A stretch of 64,000 bases of DNA, from NCBI RefSeq assembly GCF_039523735.1, contig NZ_BAAAFW010000025.1:62001-126000 (forward strand), written 5' to 3'. A model generated the notes under the pieces. That model did no database searches. It worked only from the letters and a program-made list of their open reading frames with translations, and was not told the DNA's origin. A program made the position numbers and the translations under genes. This stretch comes from Tatumella punctata. Lineage in GTDB: Bacteria; Pseudomonadota; Gammaproteobacteria; Enterobacterales; Enterobacteriaceae. How positions within the stretch are numbered: position 1 is the first letter of the stretch; each line of letters opens with the position of its first letter. Positions 53,374 to 62,782 of this stretch are shown here, piece after piece.

Positions 53374-54870
53374 TTGCGCGTGCAACGCTCCCTTACCATT
53401 AAACAGATGGTCAATGTCTCCGCCTTAGCAATAGTCGTTGTCTGTCTGTTTATTACGGCCCAGCTATTTCATTTCGTACAACAGCGTAAAACTGAGTACA
53501 CACAGCAGATGGAAAATATTGCCCGGACCGTGCGTCAGCCACTGGCAGACGCGGTACTTAAAGGAGATGCCCCGGCCGTAAAACAGTTATTAATGACACT
53601 GAAACCGGCAGGTATTCTCGGGCAGGCCGATATTCGTTTGCCGGAACAATTGACGGTATTGCATGTCGATTTTACTGACAATAAACCGGCGGAAGTTCCC
53701 GCATTAATTGCCCGGATTTTTCGGTTACCCGTACAGATAACCATCCCGCTCTATCCGACAGATCAGGCGAGTTTACCCCGGCCACTGGCCTCACTGGTAT
53801 TAGTGGCTGATTCGGTGCGGGTGTATCAGTTTATCCTCAGTACATTATCCACGATGATGATGACTTATCTGTTGCTGGCATTTGTACTCTCCGTATCTGT
53901 CAGCTGGTTTATTAACCGGCTGATAATTCATCCTTTGCGGGATATTTGCCGTGATTTGCAGGACGCCCCTGGCGTTTTGCTAAAAATGCCGGTAAATCAT
54001 CGGGATGATGAAATCGGGATTCTGGTGAGAACGGTTAACCGTCATCAGTCACTGTATGCACCGCAGCCGGTAAACAGCAGAATACTGCCTGACGGGGCGG
54101 CCTTACCGTTATCCTCCTGTCATGACATCCTGCGGCACTGCGATGAGAAAGACTATGAGCTCTGGCTCCAGCCTCTGATAAATATGAGAAGCGGGGCGCT
54201 GGTGGGGGCGGAAGCGTTGCTGCGGGTCCGCGGCGCGGATGGTTTGTATTCCCTGCCTGAAAATTTTATCACGACAGCAGAAGATACGGGCAGGATGCCA
54301 GAGCTTGGCCGCCGGGTATTTGAAGAGGCGTGCCGTATTGTTGCACACTGGCAATCACAGGGTGTCATGCTGCCTCTGAGTGTGAATACTTCAGCGCGGC
54401 AGTTACAGGACCCGCAGATGGTCAGTCATTTACAGCATCTGTTAAGTGAACTGAAGATTGACCCTGCCGGGCTGATACTGGAATTAACCGAAACAGCGCA
54501 GCTTGATGATACGGAAAGTGCGGTGGCATTACTGAAGTCTGTCGAACAAACCGGTATCTCGGTGGTACTGGATGATTTCGGTATGGGCTATTCGAATCTG
54601 CATTATTTACACCAGTTCCGTTCATTGCCGTTAAAACGCCTGAAATTAGACCGCAGCTTTGTTGCCGGTCTGCCGGGTGATGATGTGATGGTACGTATCG
54701 TGGCTGCGGTGGCCAATATTCTGCAGCTGGATGTGGTTGCTGAGGGAGTGGAAACTATTCCACAGCGAGATGCTCTGCTGGCCAGAGGAATTGATATTGC
54801 TCAGGGGTACCTGTACTCCCCGGCACTTTCTGAGCCGCTGTTTAACCGTCAGTGGCTTAACCTGAGCTGA
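53374..54870 (+). CDS. pdeK: EAL-domain c-di-GMP phosphodiesterase, PdeK/HmsP-like without GGDEF domain
   Basis: 498 residues from the TTG at 53374, with GGAG 6 bp upstream and the family start RVQRSLTIKQM. It has two membrane segments (about 12-35 and 150-178) around a periplasmic domain and a HAMP linker ending near NHRDDEIGILVRTVNRHQ. The EAL domain follows directly at about 248. Catalytic residues look intact: EALLRV, SVNTSARQL, ELTETAQ, LDDFGMGYSNL, LKLDRSFV, AEGVET and QGYLYS. E. coli PdeK and Yersinia HmsP have a degenerate GGDEF domain between HAMP and EAL and are about 650 residues; here it is absent without a frame break. It should lower c-di-GMP at the membrane and restrain exopolysaccharide formation. 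yhjJ follows, as in E. coli. Confidence 0.88.
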   Translation: MRVQRSLTIKQMVNVSALAIVVVCLFITAQLFHFVQQRKTEYTQQMENIARTVRQPLADAVLKGDAPAVKQLLMTLKPAGILGQADIRLPEQLTVLHVDFTDNKPAEVPALIARIFRLPVQITIPLYPTDQASLPRPLASLVLVADSVRVYQFILSTLSTMMMTYLLLAFVLSVSVSWFINRLIIHPLRDICRDLQDAPGVLLKMPVNHRDDEIGILVRTVNRHQSLYAPQPVNSRILPDGAALPLSSCHDILRHCDEKDYELWLQPLINMRSGALVGAEALLRVRGADGLYSLPENFITTAEDTGRMPELGRRVFEEACRIVAHWQSQGVMLPLSVNTSARQLQDPQMVSHLQHLLSELKIDPAGLILELTETAQLDDTESAVALLKSVEQTGISVVLDDFGMGYSNLHYLHQFRSLPLKRLKLDRSFVAGLPGDDVMVRIVAAVANILQLDVVAEGVETIPQRDALLARGIDIAQGYLYSPALSEPLFNRQWLNLS

Positions 54871-55259
54871 CCGGTATCCGTGTACAACCGTGTACCACGC
54901 CGGATAAGATTATCTGCTGCCTGGCGGTAACCTGTCTCCGGCGCAGGGTTTACTGTGAAAAAATAAGTCGTATTTCGGTTGTTTTACCCGCGACAGACCA
55001 TATTTTACCGGTAATTGCGACTTTTCCCTGAATAATCCCGTTAATTTTTGCTTTTTCCTTGCTGCAATGTCTGACTTTTGGATAATAACGACCGAAATGT
55101 TCCGAATATTTTTTATGTTGCCATGCGACATCCGTGTTTTTATGTGGTCAAAAAAGCGATGCTCTATCAAAACAGTATCCGTAAACAGCGGAAGAATGTG
55201 TATGGCAATGAAATGTCAGTGAAAATTATAATTTTCACCATTTGAATGTAGGGGTTCAC
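54871..55259 (+). other. Intergenic region between pdeK-like gene and yhjJ
   Basis: 389 bp. No gene, strong terminator or repeat is recognisable. The right part is AT-rich and must hold the yhjJ promoter. Confidence 0.4.
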
Positions 55260-56735
55260 ATGCAGGGCACCAAATTTATGCGCTGGATGGGGGGAGTTCT
55301 GCTGGTAGCCGTCAGTTTTACGCTGCATGCAGAAGCCCTCCAGCCAGATCCTGCCTGGCAACAGGGGAAACTTAAAAACGGTTTCAACTGGCAGGTGCTG
55401 GCGACACCACAGCGCCCTTCAGACAGTATCGAATTACGGTTAGTTGTCGAGAGCGGCTCTCTGAACGAAAGTCCGTTACAGACAGGCTACAGTCATTTAC
55501 TCACCCGGCTGGCTTTGGTACATAATTCGGCTATCAGTGTGACACAGCAGCGTCAGTTATGGCAGCAGAGCATTGATAAGCGCAATGCTTTACCGCCCGC
55601 GGTCACATCCTATGATTTTACCCGCTATAACCTGAGTCTGCCGGCAAACCGTCCGGATTTGATAAAAGATGCGTTGCTGTGGTTATCAGCGACGGCGGGT
55701 GATATGGCGATCACTCCACAGATTGTTAACTCAGCATTAGCGGCTTCCGATCCGACGGCCACGTGGCCCGCCAATACCGCGGATGTCTGGTGGCGTTATC
55801 GCCTGCAAGGCTCGGCATTATTATCTCACGATCCGCAGGAAAACAGTGCACAGCCCGTTGATATTGCACAGTTAACAGACTTTTATCATACATGGTATAC
55901 CCCGGATGCGATGACATTGTATGTGGTCGGTAATGTTGACAGCCGCGCAATCTCCGAACAAATCAGCAAGGCCTTTTCATCCCTGAAAGGACAGCGCAGT
56001 AGTCCGCCGTCTCTGGCCGTATTACCGCCTTTATCTTATCGGGCTGTGAATCTGACAGACAGCCAGGGGAGCGGAGACCGGTTGTCCCTGATTTGGGATA
56101 TGCCCTGGTCGCCGATTACGGATTCCCAGTCCCTGCAACAATACTGGCTGAGTGATTTAGCCCGTGAGGTGCTTTACTGGCATCTGTTACCTGCTGATGC
56201 GGAGAAGGCCAGTGCCGATACCCGGTTCGGACTGGACTGTCGGGTATTTTATCAGCGTGCACAGTGTGGTTTAAATATTGATACAACGGCAGATAAATTA
56301 GCGGCGCAGTCAGATAAGGTCGCTAGCGATTTTGCGGAATTACGCGATAATGGGTTGACTCAGCAGGAGTTTGATACGCTGATGTCCGGAAAACTGGCAG
56401 AACTGAATAGCCTGTTTGCGACCTATGCCCGCACCGGGACCAGTACTCTGATGGCACAGCGCCTGCGTTCACAACAGAATGCGGTCGTTGATATTTCTCC
56501 GGAACAGTATCAGCGTTTGCGGCAGGCATTCCTGGCAGGGCTGACTCTGGAGGCCCTGAATCATGAGTTGCATCAGCAACTCTCGCAGCCGGTGGCGATG
56601 GCGCTGGTTCAGCCTCAGGGCGAAGCAGAAATTCCGGTCAATGACCTGAAAACCCGCTTTGATAAAATTACTGCTCTGGCACCCGTAACGGAGGACAGTG
56701 AACAGGGAACGGCGGTACCGGAAAGTAATCCGTAA
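55260..56735 (+). CDS. yhjJ: YhjJ, M16-family peptidase-like periplasmic protein
   Basis: 491 residues from the ATG at 55260 (AGGGG upstream, family start MQGTKF). Signal peptide to about HAEA near residue 25, then two M16 (insulinase/pitrilysin) half-domains: ALQPDPAWQQGKLKNGFNWQVLATPQRPSD and LRLVVESGSLNES in the first, FYHTWYTPDAMTLYVVGNVD near 205 in the second. The zinc motif HxxEH is replaced by HLLTR, so it should not be a peptidase; this loss is shared with E. coli YhjJ. It may act as a binding partner. Convergent with ppiC. Confidence 0.92.
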   Translation: MQGTKFMRWMGGVLLVAVSFTLHAEALQPDPAWQQGKLKNGFNWQVLATPQRPSDSIELRLVVESGSLNESPLQTGYSHLLTRLALVHNSAISVTQQRQLWQQSIDKRNALPPAVTSYDFTRYNLSLPANRPDLIKDALLWLSATAGDMAITPQIVNSALAASDPTATWPANTADVWWRYRLQGSALLSHDPQENSAQPVDIAQLTDFYHTWYTPDAMTLYVVGNVDSRAISEQISKAFSSLKGQRSSPPSLAVLPPLSYRAVNLTDSQGSGDRLSLIWDMPWSPITDSQSLQQYWLSDLAREVLYWHLLPADAEKASADTRFGLDCRVFYQRAQCGLNIDTTADKLAAQSDKVASDFAELRDNGLTQQEFDTLMSGKLAELNSLFATYARTGTSTLMAQRLRSQQNAVVDISPEQYQRLRQAFLAGLTLEALNHELHQQLSQPVAMALVQPQGEAEIPVNDLKTRFDKITALAPVTEDSEQGTAVPESNP

Positions 56736-56777
56736 CAGGACGGCTGACGGATTTTTGGCCTGAGTGAGCTGAACCGG

Positions 56778-57059
56778 TTAATTACGCCACAACACTTTGA
56801 TAATGTGGTAGCCAAAGCTGGTTTTTACCGGACCATAAGGAACCAGCAGCGGGCAGGAAAATACCGCTTTATCAAAGGCAGGAACCATCTGACCGCGACG
56901 GAATTCACCCAGTTCTCCGCCTTTCCGTCCCGACGGGCAGGCGGAGTGTTTTTTTGCCAGTTGCTGAAAGCTGGCGCCTTTTTGCAGGCGAAGCAGTAAC
57001 TCTTTTGCCAGCGATTCTTCTTTGACCAGAATATGTAACGCGGCGGCTGTTTTGGCCAT
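56778..57059 (-). CDS. ppiC: Peptidyl-prolyl cis-trans isomerase C (parvulin)
   Basis: 93-residue free parvulin from the ATG at 57059, with AAGGAG 8 bp upstream. Marks are ALHILVKEE at the start with the first active-site His, FQQLAKKHSACPSGRKGGELGEFRRGQMVPAFDKAVFS as consecutive segments, and SFGYHIIKVLWRN at the end with the second active-site His. Cytoplasmic folding helper. Divergent from rep with 80 bp between starts, as in E. coli. Confidence 0.96.
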   Translation of the reverse strand: MAKTAAALHILVKEESLAKELLLRLQKGASFQQLAKKHSACPSGRKGGELGEFRRGQMVPAFDKAVFSCPLLVPYGPVKTSFGYHIIKVLWRN

Positions 57060-57139
57060 ATCTCTGCTCCTTGATCTGAGATGTGTATACCCGGCCGCCT
57101 TATATACCATTCTTTAAGCTATCTACAGAGCGATTTTTT

Positions 57140-59167
57140 ATGCGTTTAAACCCAGGTCAGCAACATGCTGTCGAGTATGTGACCGGTCCTTGTCTGGTGC
57201 TGGCGGGTGCCGGTTCCGGCAAGACCCGGGTGATCACCAACAAAATAGCCCACCTGATCCGTCACTGCGGATACCAGGCCCGGCATATTGCCGCCGTTAC
57301 CTTTACTAATAAAGCCTCACGGGAAATGAAAGAACGTGTTGCCCAGACACTGGGACGTAAAGAGGCCCGTGGATTACTGATCTCGACGTTCCACACCCTG
57401 GGGCTGGAAATTATTAAACGTGAATACGCGGCATTGGGTATGAAATCCAATTTTTCACTGTTTGATGACCAGGACCAGCTGGCACTGCTGAAAGAACTGA
57501 CCAGGCCATGGCTGGAAGAAGATAAAACCCTGCTGCAAAACCTGATTTCGACGATTTCTAACTGGAAAAATGACCTGGTGTCGCCCGCCGGCGCGGCTGA
57601 TTTAGCCAGGTCGGCGCAGGATAATATTTTTGCCCACTGTTATCAGCTGTATGACCAGCATTTACGATCCTGTAATGTACTTGATTTTGATGATCTTATT
57701 TTATTGCCGACCTTATTATTACAGGAGAATGAGCAGGTCAGAGAGCGCTGGCAACAGCGTATCCGCTATCTGCTGGTGGATGAATACCAGGATACAAATA
57801 CCAGTCAGTACCAGCTGGTAAAGCTGCTGACCGGGCAGCGTGCCAGATTTACGGTGGTCGGGGATGATGACCAGTCAATTTATTCATGGCGCGGGGCCCG
57901 GCCACAAAACCTGGTATTACTCAGCCAGGATTTCCCAAGCCTGGAGGTGATTAAACTGGAGCAGAATTATCGTTCTTCTCAGCGGATCCTGAAATCAGCC
58001 AATATTCTGATTGCCAATAATCCTCATGTATTCGAGAAAAAGCTGTTCTCGGAGCTGGGTGAAGGCAGCCAGCTAAAAGTGATCACTGCCAATAATGAAG
58101 ATCATGAAGCTGAGCGGGTGACCGGTGAGCTGATTGCACATCATTTTATCGGCAAGACCCGTTATCGTGATTATGCAATCCTGTATCGGGGCAATCACCA
58201 GTCGCGGGTATTTGAGAAGTTACTGATGCAGAACCGTATTCCGTATCGGATTTCCGGCGGCACCTCTTTCTTCTCCCGTCCTGAAATCAAGGATATGCTG
58301 GCTTATTTACGGGTGCTTACGAATCAGGAAGATGACAGCGCGTTTCTGCGGATCGTCAATACACCTCGCCGTGAAATTGGCCCTGCCACCTTACAAAAAC
58401 TGGGAGAGTGGGCCTCGATCCGCAACAAAAGTCTGTTCCGTGCCAGTTTTGACCTCGGGCTGGCTGAACGCCTTCCTGCCCGCAGCCTTGAGCATTTACA
58501 GCGTTTTACTCACTGGCTGAACTCTCTGGTAACACTCAGTGAGCGTGAGCCAGTAGCGGCGGTCAGAGAACTGATTCAGGGAATTGACTACGAAAGCTGG
58601 TTATTTGAAAGCTCAGCCAGCCCGAAAGCCGCGGAAATGCGGATGAAAAACGTGAACACGCTGTTTCAATGGATGACAGAAATGCTTGAGGGCAGTGACC
58701 TTGACGAACCTATGACGCTGACTCAGGTGGTGACCCGTTTTACTCTGCGCGACATGATGGAGCGTGGTGAAAGTGATGATGATCAGGATCAGGTACAACT
58801 GATGACCCTGCATGCCTCAAAAGGGCTGGAATTCCCTTATGTGTTTCTGGTGGGTATGGAAGAAGGGCTGTTACCCCATCAGAGCAGCATTGATGAAAAT
58901 AATATCGAAGAAGAACGGCGGCTGGCTTACGTGGGGATCACCCGTGCGCAAAAGGAACTGACATTTACCCTGTGCCGGGAGCGCCGGCAATACGGGGAGC
59001 AAATCCGACCTGAACCCAGCCGTTTTCTGCTTGAGTTGCCACAGGATGATTTAGTCTGGGAAGGCGAACGTAAACCAGTCAGCAGCGAACAACGGATGCT
59101 CAACAGCCAGAGCAGAGTTGCGGGTCTGCGGGCGATGCTGGAAAAATCTAAAAAGCAGGCGGACTGA
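57140..59167 (+). CDS. rep: ATP-dependent DNA helicase Rep
   Basis: 675 residues from the ATG at 57140 (MRLNPGQQHAVEYV). Superfamily 1A 3'-5' helicase that helps replication forks past protein blocks. Motifs: Walker A LAGAGSGKT at 21-29, Ia VTFTNKAS, motif II LLVDEYQDTN near 212, III VVGDDDQSIYSWRGA near 235, IV EQNYRSS, V LMTLHASKGLEF near 555 and VI RRLAYVGITRAQKEL near 595. Its C-terminal tail ends in a basic KKQAD. Confidence 0.97.
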   Translation: MRLNPGQQHAVEYVTGPCLVLAGAGSGKTRVITNKIAHLIRHCGYQARHIAAVTFTNKASREMKERVAQTLGRKEARGLLISTFHTLGLEIIKREYAALGMKSNFSLFDDQDQLALLKELTRPWLEEDKTLLQNLISTISNWKNDLVSPAGAADLARSAQDNIFAHCYQLYDQHLRSCNVLDFDDLILLPTLLLQENEQVRERWQQRIRYLLVDEYQDTNTSQYQLVKLLTGQRARFTVVGDDDQSIYSWRGARPQNLVLLSQDFPSLEVIKLEQNYRSSQRILKSANILIANNPHVFEKKLFSELGEGSQLKVITANNEDHEAERVTGELIAHHFIGKTRYRDYAILYRGNHQSRVFEKLLMQNRIPYRISGGTSFFSRPEIKDMLAYLRVLTNQEDDSAFLRIVNTPRREIGPATLQKLGEWASIRNKSLFRASFDLGLAERLPARSLEHLQRFTHWLNSLVTLSEREPVAAVRELIQGIDYESWLFESSASPKAAEMRMKNVNTLFQWMTEMLEGSDLDEPMTLTQVVTRFTLRDMMERGESDDDQDQVQLMTLHASKGLEFPYVFLVGMEEGLLPHQSSIDENNIEEERRLAYVGITRAQKELTFTLCRERRQYGEQIRPEPSRFLLELPQDDLVWEGERKPVSSEQRMLNSQSRVAGLRAMLEKSKKQAD

Positions 59168-59204
59168 AACTGACCGGCTGGCGCTGGCTGGCCGGTAATC
59201 TGTT

Positions 59205-60689
59205 TCAGCCCAGGGTCAGCTGCCAGTGTACATAACTTTGATAATGACTTTCCTGCTCCAGAAATTCGGCCCGTAGTGGGTGCGCTTCCAGCCAGCCGTC
59301 CGGCAGACTGAGATGCATGGCATCATCGTTTGCCTGCAGGCGTACCGCAGGCAGTGTGTCGTCGCGGCGTCTGCTGGAGAAAATAATCGCCAGCCGGAGC
59401 AGACGGCAAATTCGTTCGGCGAGTCGGGGGGGCAGGGCATTTTGCCGGGTCAGTAACGCCAGATCAATATTGCCTTGCTGGTTTTCTAACAGGGAAGAAA
59501 TCAGTTTCTTTTGGGCTGGTGTAAATCCGGGTAAATCGAGCGATTTCACCAGATAAGCCGCATGACGTGGGGCCTGACGGTGATCAACGCTCAGGCCAAT
59601 TTCATGTATAGCACAGGCGCTGAGCAGTAATTCACGACATCGTGCATCGAGGTTCCAGCTGTGGCTGACCTGACGAAAAAAAGCATCGGCCAGTTGCTGT
59701 ACCCGGGCGGCCTGTTCTCTGTCGATGGAAAAACGCCGCTGAACATTGTGCAGTGTCCGGTTGCGAATGTCTTTATCGATAGGCAGGCTGAGCATGCCGT
59801 AGACCAGGCCTTCCCGTAATGCGCCTCCGGCCAGGGTCATACTGTCGATTTGCAGTTCACAGAACACCGCGATCAGAATGGATAAACCACTCGGGAACAC
59901 CAGCGCACGCTCCAGCGTCAGCCCCTCTATCTCCAGCTCTTCCAGTTTCCCGCACTGAATAGCCCGCTGCTTCAGTTGTTGCAATTTGCTGAGGGTAATC
60001 TGTTCGTCCATTCCCTGAGCAACCATGATTTCCTGCAATGCCTGCACGGTACCTGAAGCACCGACGCAAATTTCCCAGCCTTTTTGCCGGAGTACCGGAC
60101 TGATGTGCCGGATATGCTCTCTGGCAGCCTGCTCTGCCTGTTCGAAATTTTCACGCGTCAGATAGCGGTCAGAAAAATAGCGTTCCAGCCAGGTGACACA
60201 GCCGATAGGCAAACTGAACAATGCGGTGGTGTCAGCGCCTGAACCGGTGACTAATTCGGTACTGCCGCCACCGATATCGACGACCAGACGCTGATCAGAG
60301 CCGCCGGTCGTATGTGCCACACCCTGATAAATCAGACGGGCTTCTTCTTCACCGCTGATGACTTCGACAGGGTTGCCCAGGATACGCTGAGCTGCAGACA
60401 GAAACTGTTGCGCATTGGTTGCCAGCCGCAGGGTGGCAGTTGCGACAACGCGGATTTGGCTGGCCGGGATATCCTGCAGTTGCTCTGCAAATAAACGCAA
60501 ACATTGCCAGCCTCTGGCCATAGCTTCATCAGATAAGTGGTTATTCTGATCCAGCCCGTTGGCCAGCCGCACTTTACGCTTAATACGTGCGACCGTCTGG
60601 ATGCTTCCGGAGATTTCACGCACCACCAGCATATGAAAGCTGTTAGAACCTAAATCAATAGCAGCATAAAGTGATGATGCGTTCTGCAT
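59205..60689 (-). CDS. gppA: Guanosine-5'-triphosphate,3'-diphosphate pyrophosphatase
   Basis: 494 residues, as in E. coli. Ppx/GppA family with the ASKHA fold: AAIDLGSNSFHMLVV at 9-23 (phosphate 1), VVDIGGGSTELV near 146 (phosphate 2), GASGTVQAL near 211, then a C-terminal HD-like helical domain. It converts pppGpp to ppGpp and can degrade polyphosphate. Its start lies 8 bp after the rhlB stop, the conserved rhlB-gppA operon. Confidence 0.96.
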   Translation of the reverse strand: MQNASSLYAAIDLGSNSFHMLVVREISGSIQTVARIKRKVRLANGLDQNNHLSDEAMARGWQCLRLFAEQLQDIPASQIRVVATATLRLATNAQQFLSAAQRILGNPVEVISGEEEARLIYQGVAHTTGGSDQRLVVDIGGGSTELVTGSGADTTALFSLPIGCVTWLERYFSDRYLTRENFEQAEQAAREHIRHISPVLRQKGWEICVGASGTVQALQEIMVAQGMDEQITLSKLQQLKQRAIQCGKLEELEIEGLTLERALVFPSGLSILIAVFCELQIDSMTLAGGALREGLVYGMLSLPIDKDIRNRTLHNVQRRFSIDREQAARVQQLADAFFRQVSHSWNLDARCRELLLSACAIHEIGLSVDHRQAPRHAAYLVKSLDLPGFTPAQKKLISSLLENQQGNIDLALLTRQNALPPRLAERICRLLRLAIIFSSRRRDDTLPAVRLQANDDAMHLSLPDGWLEAHPLRAEFLEQESHYQSYVHWQLTLG

Positions 60690-60697
60690 AAGCGGGT

Positions 60698-61990
60698 TTA
60701 ACCTGAACGTTTGCGGTTGTTATTGCGTGGAGGACCATTCCGACGGTTATTGTTATTATTACCCCTGCGGTTGTTATTCGCCGGACGACGAGCCAGGCGC
60801 TTAGGTGCAGGTAAATCTGTCAATAACGCGTCACTGTTGTATTTACTGACCGGAATACTATGACCGATATACTCCTCAATGGCCGGTAAATTCAGCGCAT
60901 ATTCTTCGCAGGCCAGGCTGATAGAATGCCCGCTGGCACCTGCTCTCCCGGTCCGGCCAATACGGTGGACATAATCTTCACGGTCATCAGGCAGGTCGTA
61001 GTTAAAGACATGCGTAACTTCCGGAATATGCAAACCACGGGCTGCAACGTCGGTTGCTACCAGGATATCCAGCTGTCCCCGGGTGAAATCTTCCAGAATA
61101 CGCAGCCGTTTTTTCTGCGGAACATCACCGGTTAATAAGCCTGCACGGTGCCCGTCAGCGGCCAGGTGGCCCCAGACATCTTCACAACGGTGCTTGGTAT
61201 TGGCAAAAATAATTGCACGGTCCGGCCATTCTTCTTCCACCAGCGATTGCAATAAACGCATCTTTTCTTCATTAGAAGGGTAGAAAAGCTCTTCTTTAAT
61301 ACGGTGGCCGGTTTTCTGTTCAGGCTCAACTTCGACATATTCTGCATTATTCATATATTCGAAGGCCAGTTCACGTACCCGCCATGACAGGGTCGCGGAA
61401 AACAGCATGTTCAGGCGCTGGGATGCCGCAGGCATACGGCGGAACAACCAGCGAATATCTTTGATAAAGCCGAGGTCAAACATCCGGTCTGCTTCATCAA
61501 GTACCACTACCTGAATGGCACTGAGGTCGATATAATTTTGTTTGGTGTAGTCGATCAGACGACCGGTGGTTCCGATCAGAATGTCTACACCCTGTTCCAG
61601 AACTTTCAGTTGTTTGTCATAGCCATCGCCGCCATAAGCCAGGCCGAGTCGCAACCCGGTGTTTTTGGCCAGAGGCTCGGCATCGGCATGGATCTGAACC
61701 GCCAGTTCGCGGGTCGGAGCCATGATTAATGCGCGGGGCTGATTCACTTTGTGGCCTTCGGCAACAGGATGAGACAGCAGATAATGGAACGCTGACGTCA
61801 GGAACGCCATCGTTTTGCCCGTACCGGTTTGCGCCTGACCCGCGATATCATGCCCCGAAAGGGTATACGGCAGTGCTAATGCCTGAATCGGTGTACAGTA
61901 CTGAAATCCTTTATTATCAAGGGCTTCAATTACCTTAGGGTGCAGGGCGAAGTCGGAAAACTTCTTTTCTGTTAAGTGTGTTTTGCTCAT
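60698..61990 (-). CDS. rhlB: ATP-dependent RNA helicase RhlB
   Basis: 430 residues of a DEAD-box helicase: Q-motif GFQYCTPIQALALP near 30, AQTGTGKT near 53, PTRELAVQI, VVLDEADRMFDLGF near 161, SATLSWRV near 198, ARGLHIPEVTHV and HRIGRTGRAG near 343. The C-terminal tail (ARRPANNNRRGNNNNN type) is rich in Asn and Arg and probably binds RNA. It is the helicase of the RNase E degradosome. Divergent from trxA and followed by gppA. Confidence 0.96.
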   Translation of the reverse strand: MSKTHLTEKKFSDFALHPKVIEALDNKGFQYCTPIQALALPYTLSGHDIAGQAQTGTGKTMAFLTSAFHYLLSHPVAEGHKVNQPRALIMAPTRELAVQIHADAEPLAKNTGLRLGLAYGGDGYDKQLKVLEQGVDILIGTTGRLIDYTKQNYIDLSAIQVVVLDEADRMFDLGFIKDIRWLFRRMPAASQRLNMLFSATLSWRVRELAFEYMNNAEYVEVEPEQKTGHRIKEELFYPSNEEKMRLLQSLVEEEWPDRAIIFANTKHRCEDVWGHLAADGHRAGLLTGDVPQKKRLRILEDFTRGQLDILVATDVAARGLHIPEVTHVFNYDLPDDREDYVHRIGRTGRAGASGHSISLACEEYALNLPAIEEYIGHSIPVSKYNSDALLTDLPAPKRLARRPANNNRRGNNNNNRRNGPPRNNNRKRSG

Positions 61991-62107
61991 AGTGTGGTAG
62001 AATATCAGCTTAATGTCGCTTTACGAAAGCGTATCCAATGAAATAAAGTCAACTTACATTGATTCATTATACGCCAATTCGCCAGGCATAATTTTGTGGA
62101 GCAAAAC

Positions 62108-62440
62108 ATGAGCAGCGATAAAATCGTTCACTTGACCGACGACAGTTTCGAAACCGACGTGCTGAAAGCAGACGGTGTGACACTGGTAGACTTCTGGGCT
62201 GAATGGTGCGGCCCTTGTAAAATGATCGCACCTATCCTCGATGAAGTTGCCGAAGAGTACCAGGGTAAACTGACCGTGGCGAAACTGAATATTGATGACA
62301 ACCCGGGCACAGCGCCTAAGTATGGCATCCGTGGTATCCCGACTTTACTGTTATTTAAAGACGGTGAAGTGGCAGCCACCAAAGTGGGCGCACTATCTAA
62401 AGGCCAGTTAAAAGAGTTCCTGAACGCTAATCTGGGCTAA
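62108..62440 (+). CDS. trxA: Thioredoxin 1
   Basis: 110 residues from the ATG at 62108, with GGAG 6 bp upstream (the frame opens four codons earlier). The active site is WCGPC at 33-37, the cis-proline is in GIRGIPTLLLF near 74-84. One extra Ser at position 3 compared with E. coli. Cytoplasmic disulfide reductase. It lies between rhlB and rho, the usual enteric order. Confidence 0.98.
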   Translation: MSSDKIVHLTDDSFETDVLKADGVTLVDFWAEWCGPCKMIAPILDEVAEEYQGKLTVAKLNIDDNPGTAPKYGIRGIPTLLLFKDGEVAATKVGALSKGQLKEFLNANLG

Positions 62441-62449
62441 GATATCAAT

Positions 62450-62500
62450 CAGACGCCAGTGGTGGTTTATTTTTGTGCTATCACTGGACGTCTGCATTTT
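62450..62500 (+). terminator. Terminator of trxA
   Basis: A 12-bp stem with one bulged base (62450-62461 with 62482-62494) and a short T-run. The loop of 20 bases is long but T-rich. Confidence 0.65.
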
Positions 62501-62782
62501 GTCGTGCTAAGTTATTTGAACTGCATTACGCTCTTACCAGTAGTCAGAATCTAAAAGATTTCCTTTGTTAAGCCAGTCTGTATTTCTATTAAGAACGGGT
62601 TAACAATCCGGTGGTTTACCACCACGTCGCACAAGGCCGTCTCGTCATAGTCTGTCGCTGTTTACTAACGACTCCGTTGTCGAGTTCAGAATTAATAATA
62701 TTTCTATTTACAGGCATGGACTTTAGCCATACCACTCATGACAAACATTTCGAGTAACACCCCGAGTCAAGAACCCATCACT
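62501..62782 (+). other. rho leader region
   Basis: A long leader typical of autoregulated rho. It contains a short hairpin (GGTGGTTTACCACC, 62612-62625). A 13-codon frame (62716-62757, starting MDFSHT) has a poor ribosome site and could be a leader peptide. An in-frame ATG at 62738 would add 15 residues to Rho. Confidence 0.5.

Noticed and set aside
55260..56735. Active M16 zinc peptidase
   Set aside because: The HxxEH motif is replaced by HLLTR, so it was annotated as peptidase-like only.
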